Position numbers and translations under genes: made by a program. Under the pieces are notes generated by a model. That model was not told where the DNA came from and did no database searches. It saw only the letters and a list, made by a program, of their open reading frames with translations. 6,086 nt of DNA from Treponema sp. (GTDB taxonomy: Bacteria > Spirochaetota > Spirochaetia > Treponematales > Breznakiellaceae): the NCBI GenBank assembly GCA_031255615.1, contig JAIRSD010000249.1, forward strand, positions 1-6,086, in the 5' to 3' direction. This document shows, one piece after another, positions 6,006 to 6,086 of the stretch. Each line of letters starts with the position of its first letter. Positions within the stretch are counted from its first letter, which is position 1.

Positions 6006-6010
6006 GGGCG

Positions 6011-6086
6011 CGGGAGGGGCGCGGGGGGGGGGGGGGGGGGGGCCGCCGCCCGCCCCCCGCCACACCCCCCACAAACGAGGCGGGGG
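6011..6086. repeat. GC-extreme right edge with an uninterrupted G20 run
   Basis: No gene is visible. The 76 bases are almost all G and C and include a homopolymer of 20 G (6023-6042), followed by C-rich sequence with CCCCCC runs. The tract is the longest homopolymer in the window. It may be a slippage-prone locus or a sequencing or assembly artefact. Confidence 0.7.

Noticed and set aside
2741..6010. Insertion sequence or transposon with 100-bp terminal inverted repeats
   Set aside because: There is no transposase or recombinase among the enclosed genes, no flanking target duplication is visible, and the repeats themselves fold as a multi-stem RNA rather than looking like transposon ends.
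5853..6074. Shared peptide KPAGFLLERIARFFAAQPQK encoded in both copies of the structured repeat
   Set aside because: The peptide appears in unrelated longer frames only because the underlying DNA repeat is the same. The stems and unpaired blocks explain the conservation better than coding does.

Overview
The window is GC-rich bacterial DNA. It reads as a chromosomal segment of a spirochaete, probably a Treponema-like organism. That placement is an inference. It rests on two near-identical copies of a structured repeat that resembles, from memory, the Flavo-1 RNA motif (reported mainly from Flavobacteria and also from Spirochaetes), and on a secreted beta-propeller/polysaccharide-deacetylase-like protein. 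No species call can be supported from the sequence alone.

Left part, + strand: the 3' four-fifths of asnS (asparaginyl-tRNA synthetase, 1-1110) is followed after a 187-bp spacer full of C/G runs and a 13-bp hairpin by dacA (1298-2539). dacA encodes a secreted D-Ala-D-Ala carboxypeptidase of the PBP5 type with all three catalytic motifs and a C-terminal amphipathic anchor.

Middle, 2540-2909: a 370-bp gene-free gap between convergent genes. It holds a run of perfect GC-rich hairpins (2641-2744), then the first Flavo-1-like element (2746-2839, + strand), then a probable rho-independent terminator for the minus-strand gene arriving from the right (2840-2866).

Right part, minus strand, read from right to left: a second Flavo-1-like element (5914-6005), a 45-aa single-span membrane protein with a strong Shine-Dalgarno (5658-5795), an unrecognised 101-aa helical protein (5268-5573), and a 772-aa exported protein (2910-5228) with an N-terminal beta-propeller region and a C-terminal NodB-like polysaccharide deacetylase domain. 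In that domain all three metal-ligand positions and two further active-site positions are substituted, so it is probably a non-catalytic carbohydrate-binding or structural relative.

The two structured repeats lie in inverted orientation and bracket the whole three-gene minus-strand cassette. The right edge (6011-6086) is extremely GC-biased and includes an uninterrupted run of 20 G. DacA and the deacetylase-like protein both point to the cell envelope and peptidoglycan, but the genes are convergent, so there is no evidence for shared transcription.
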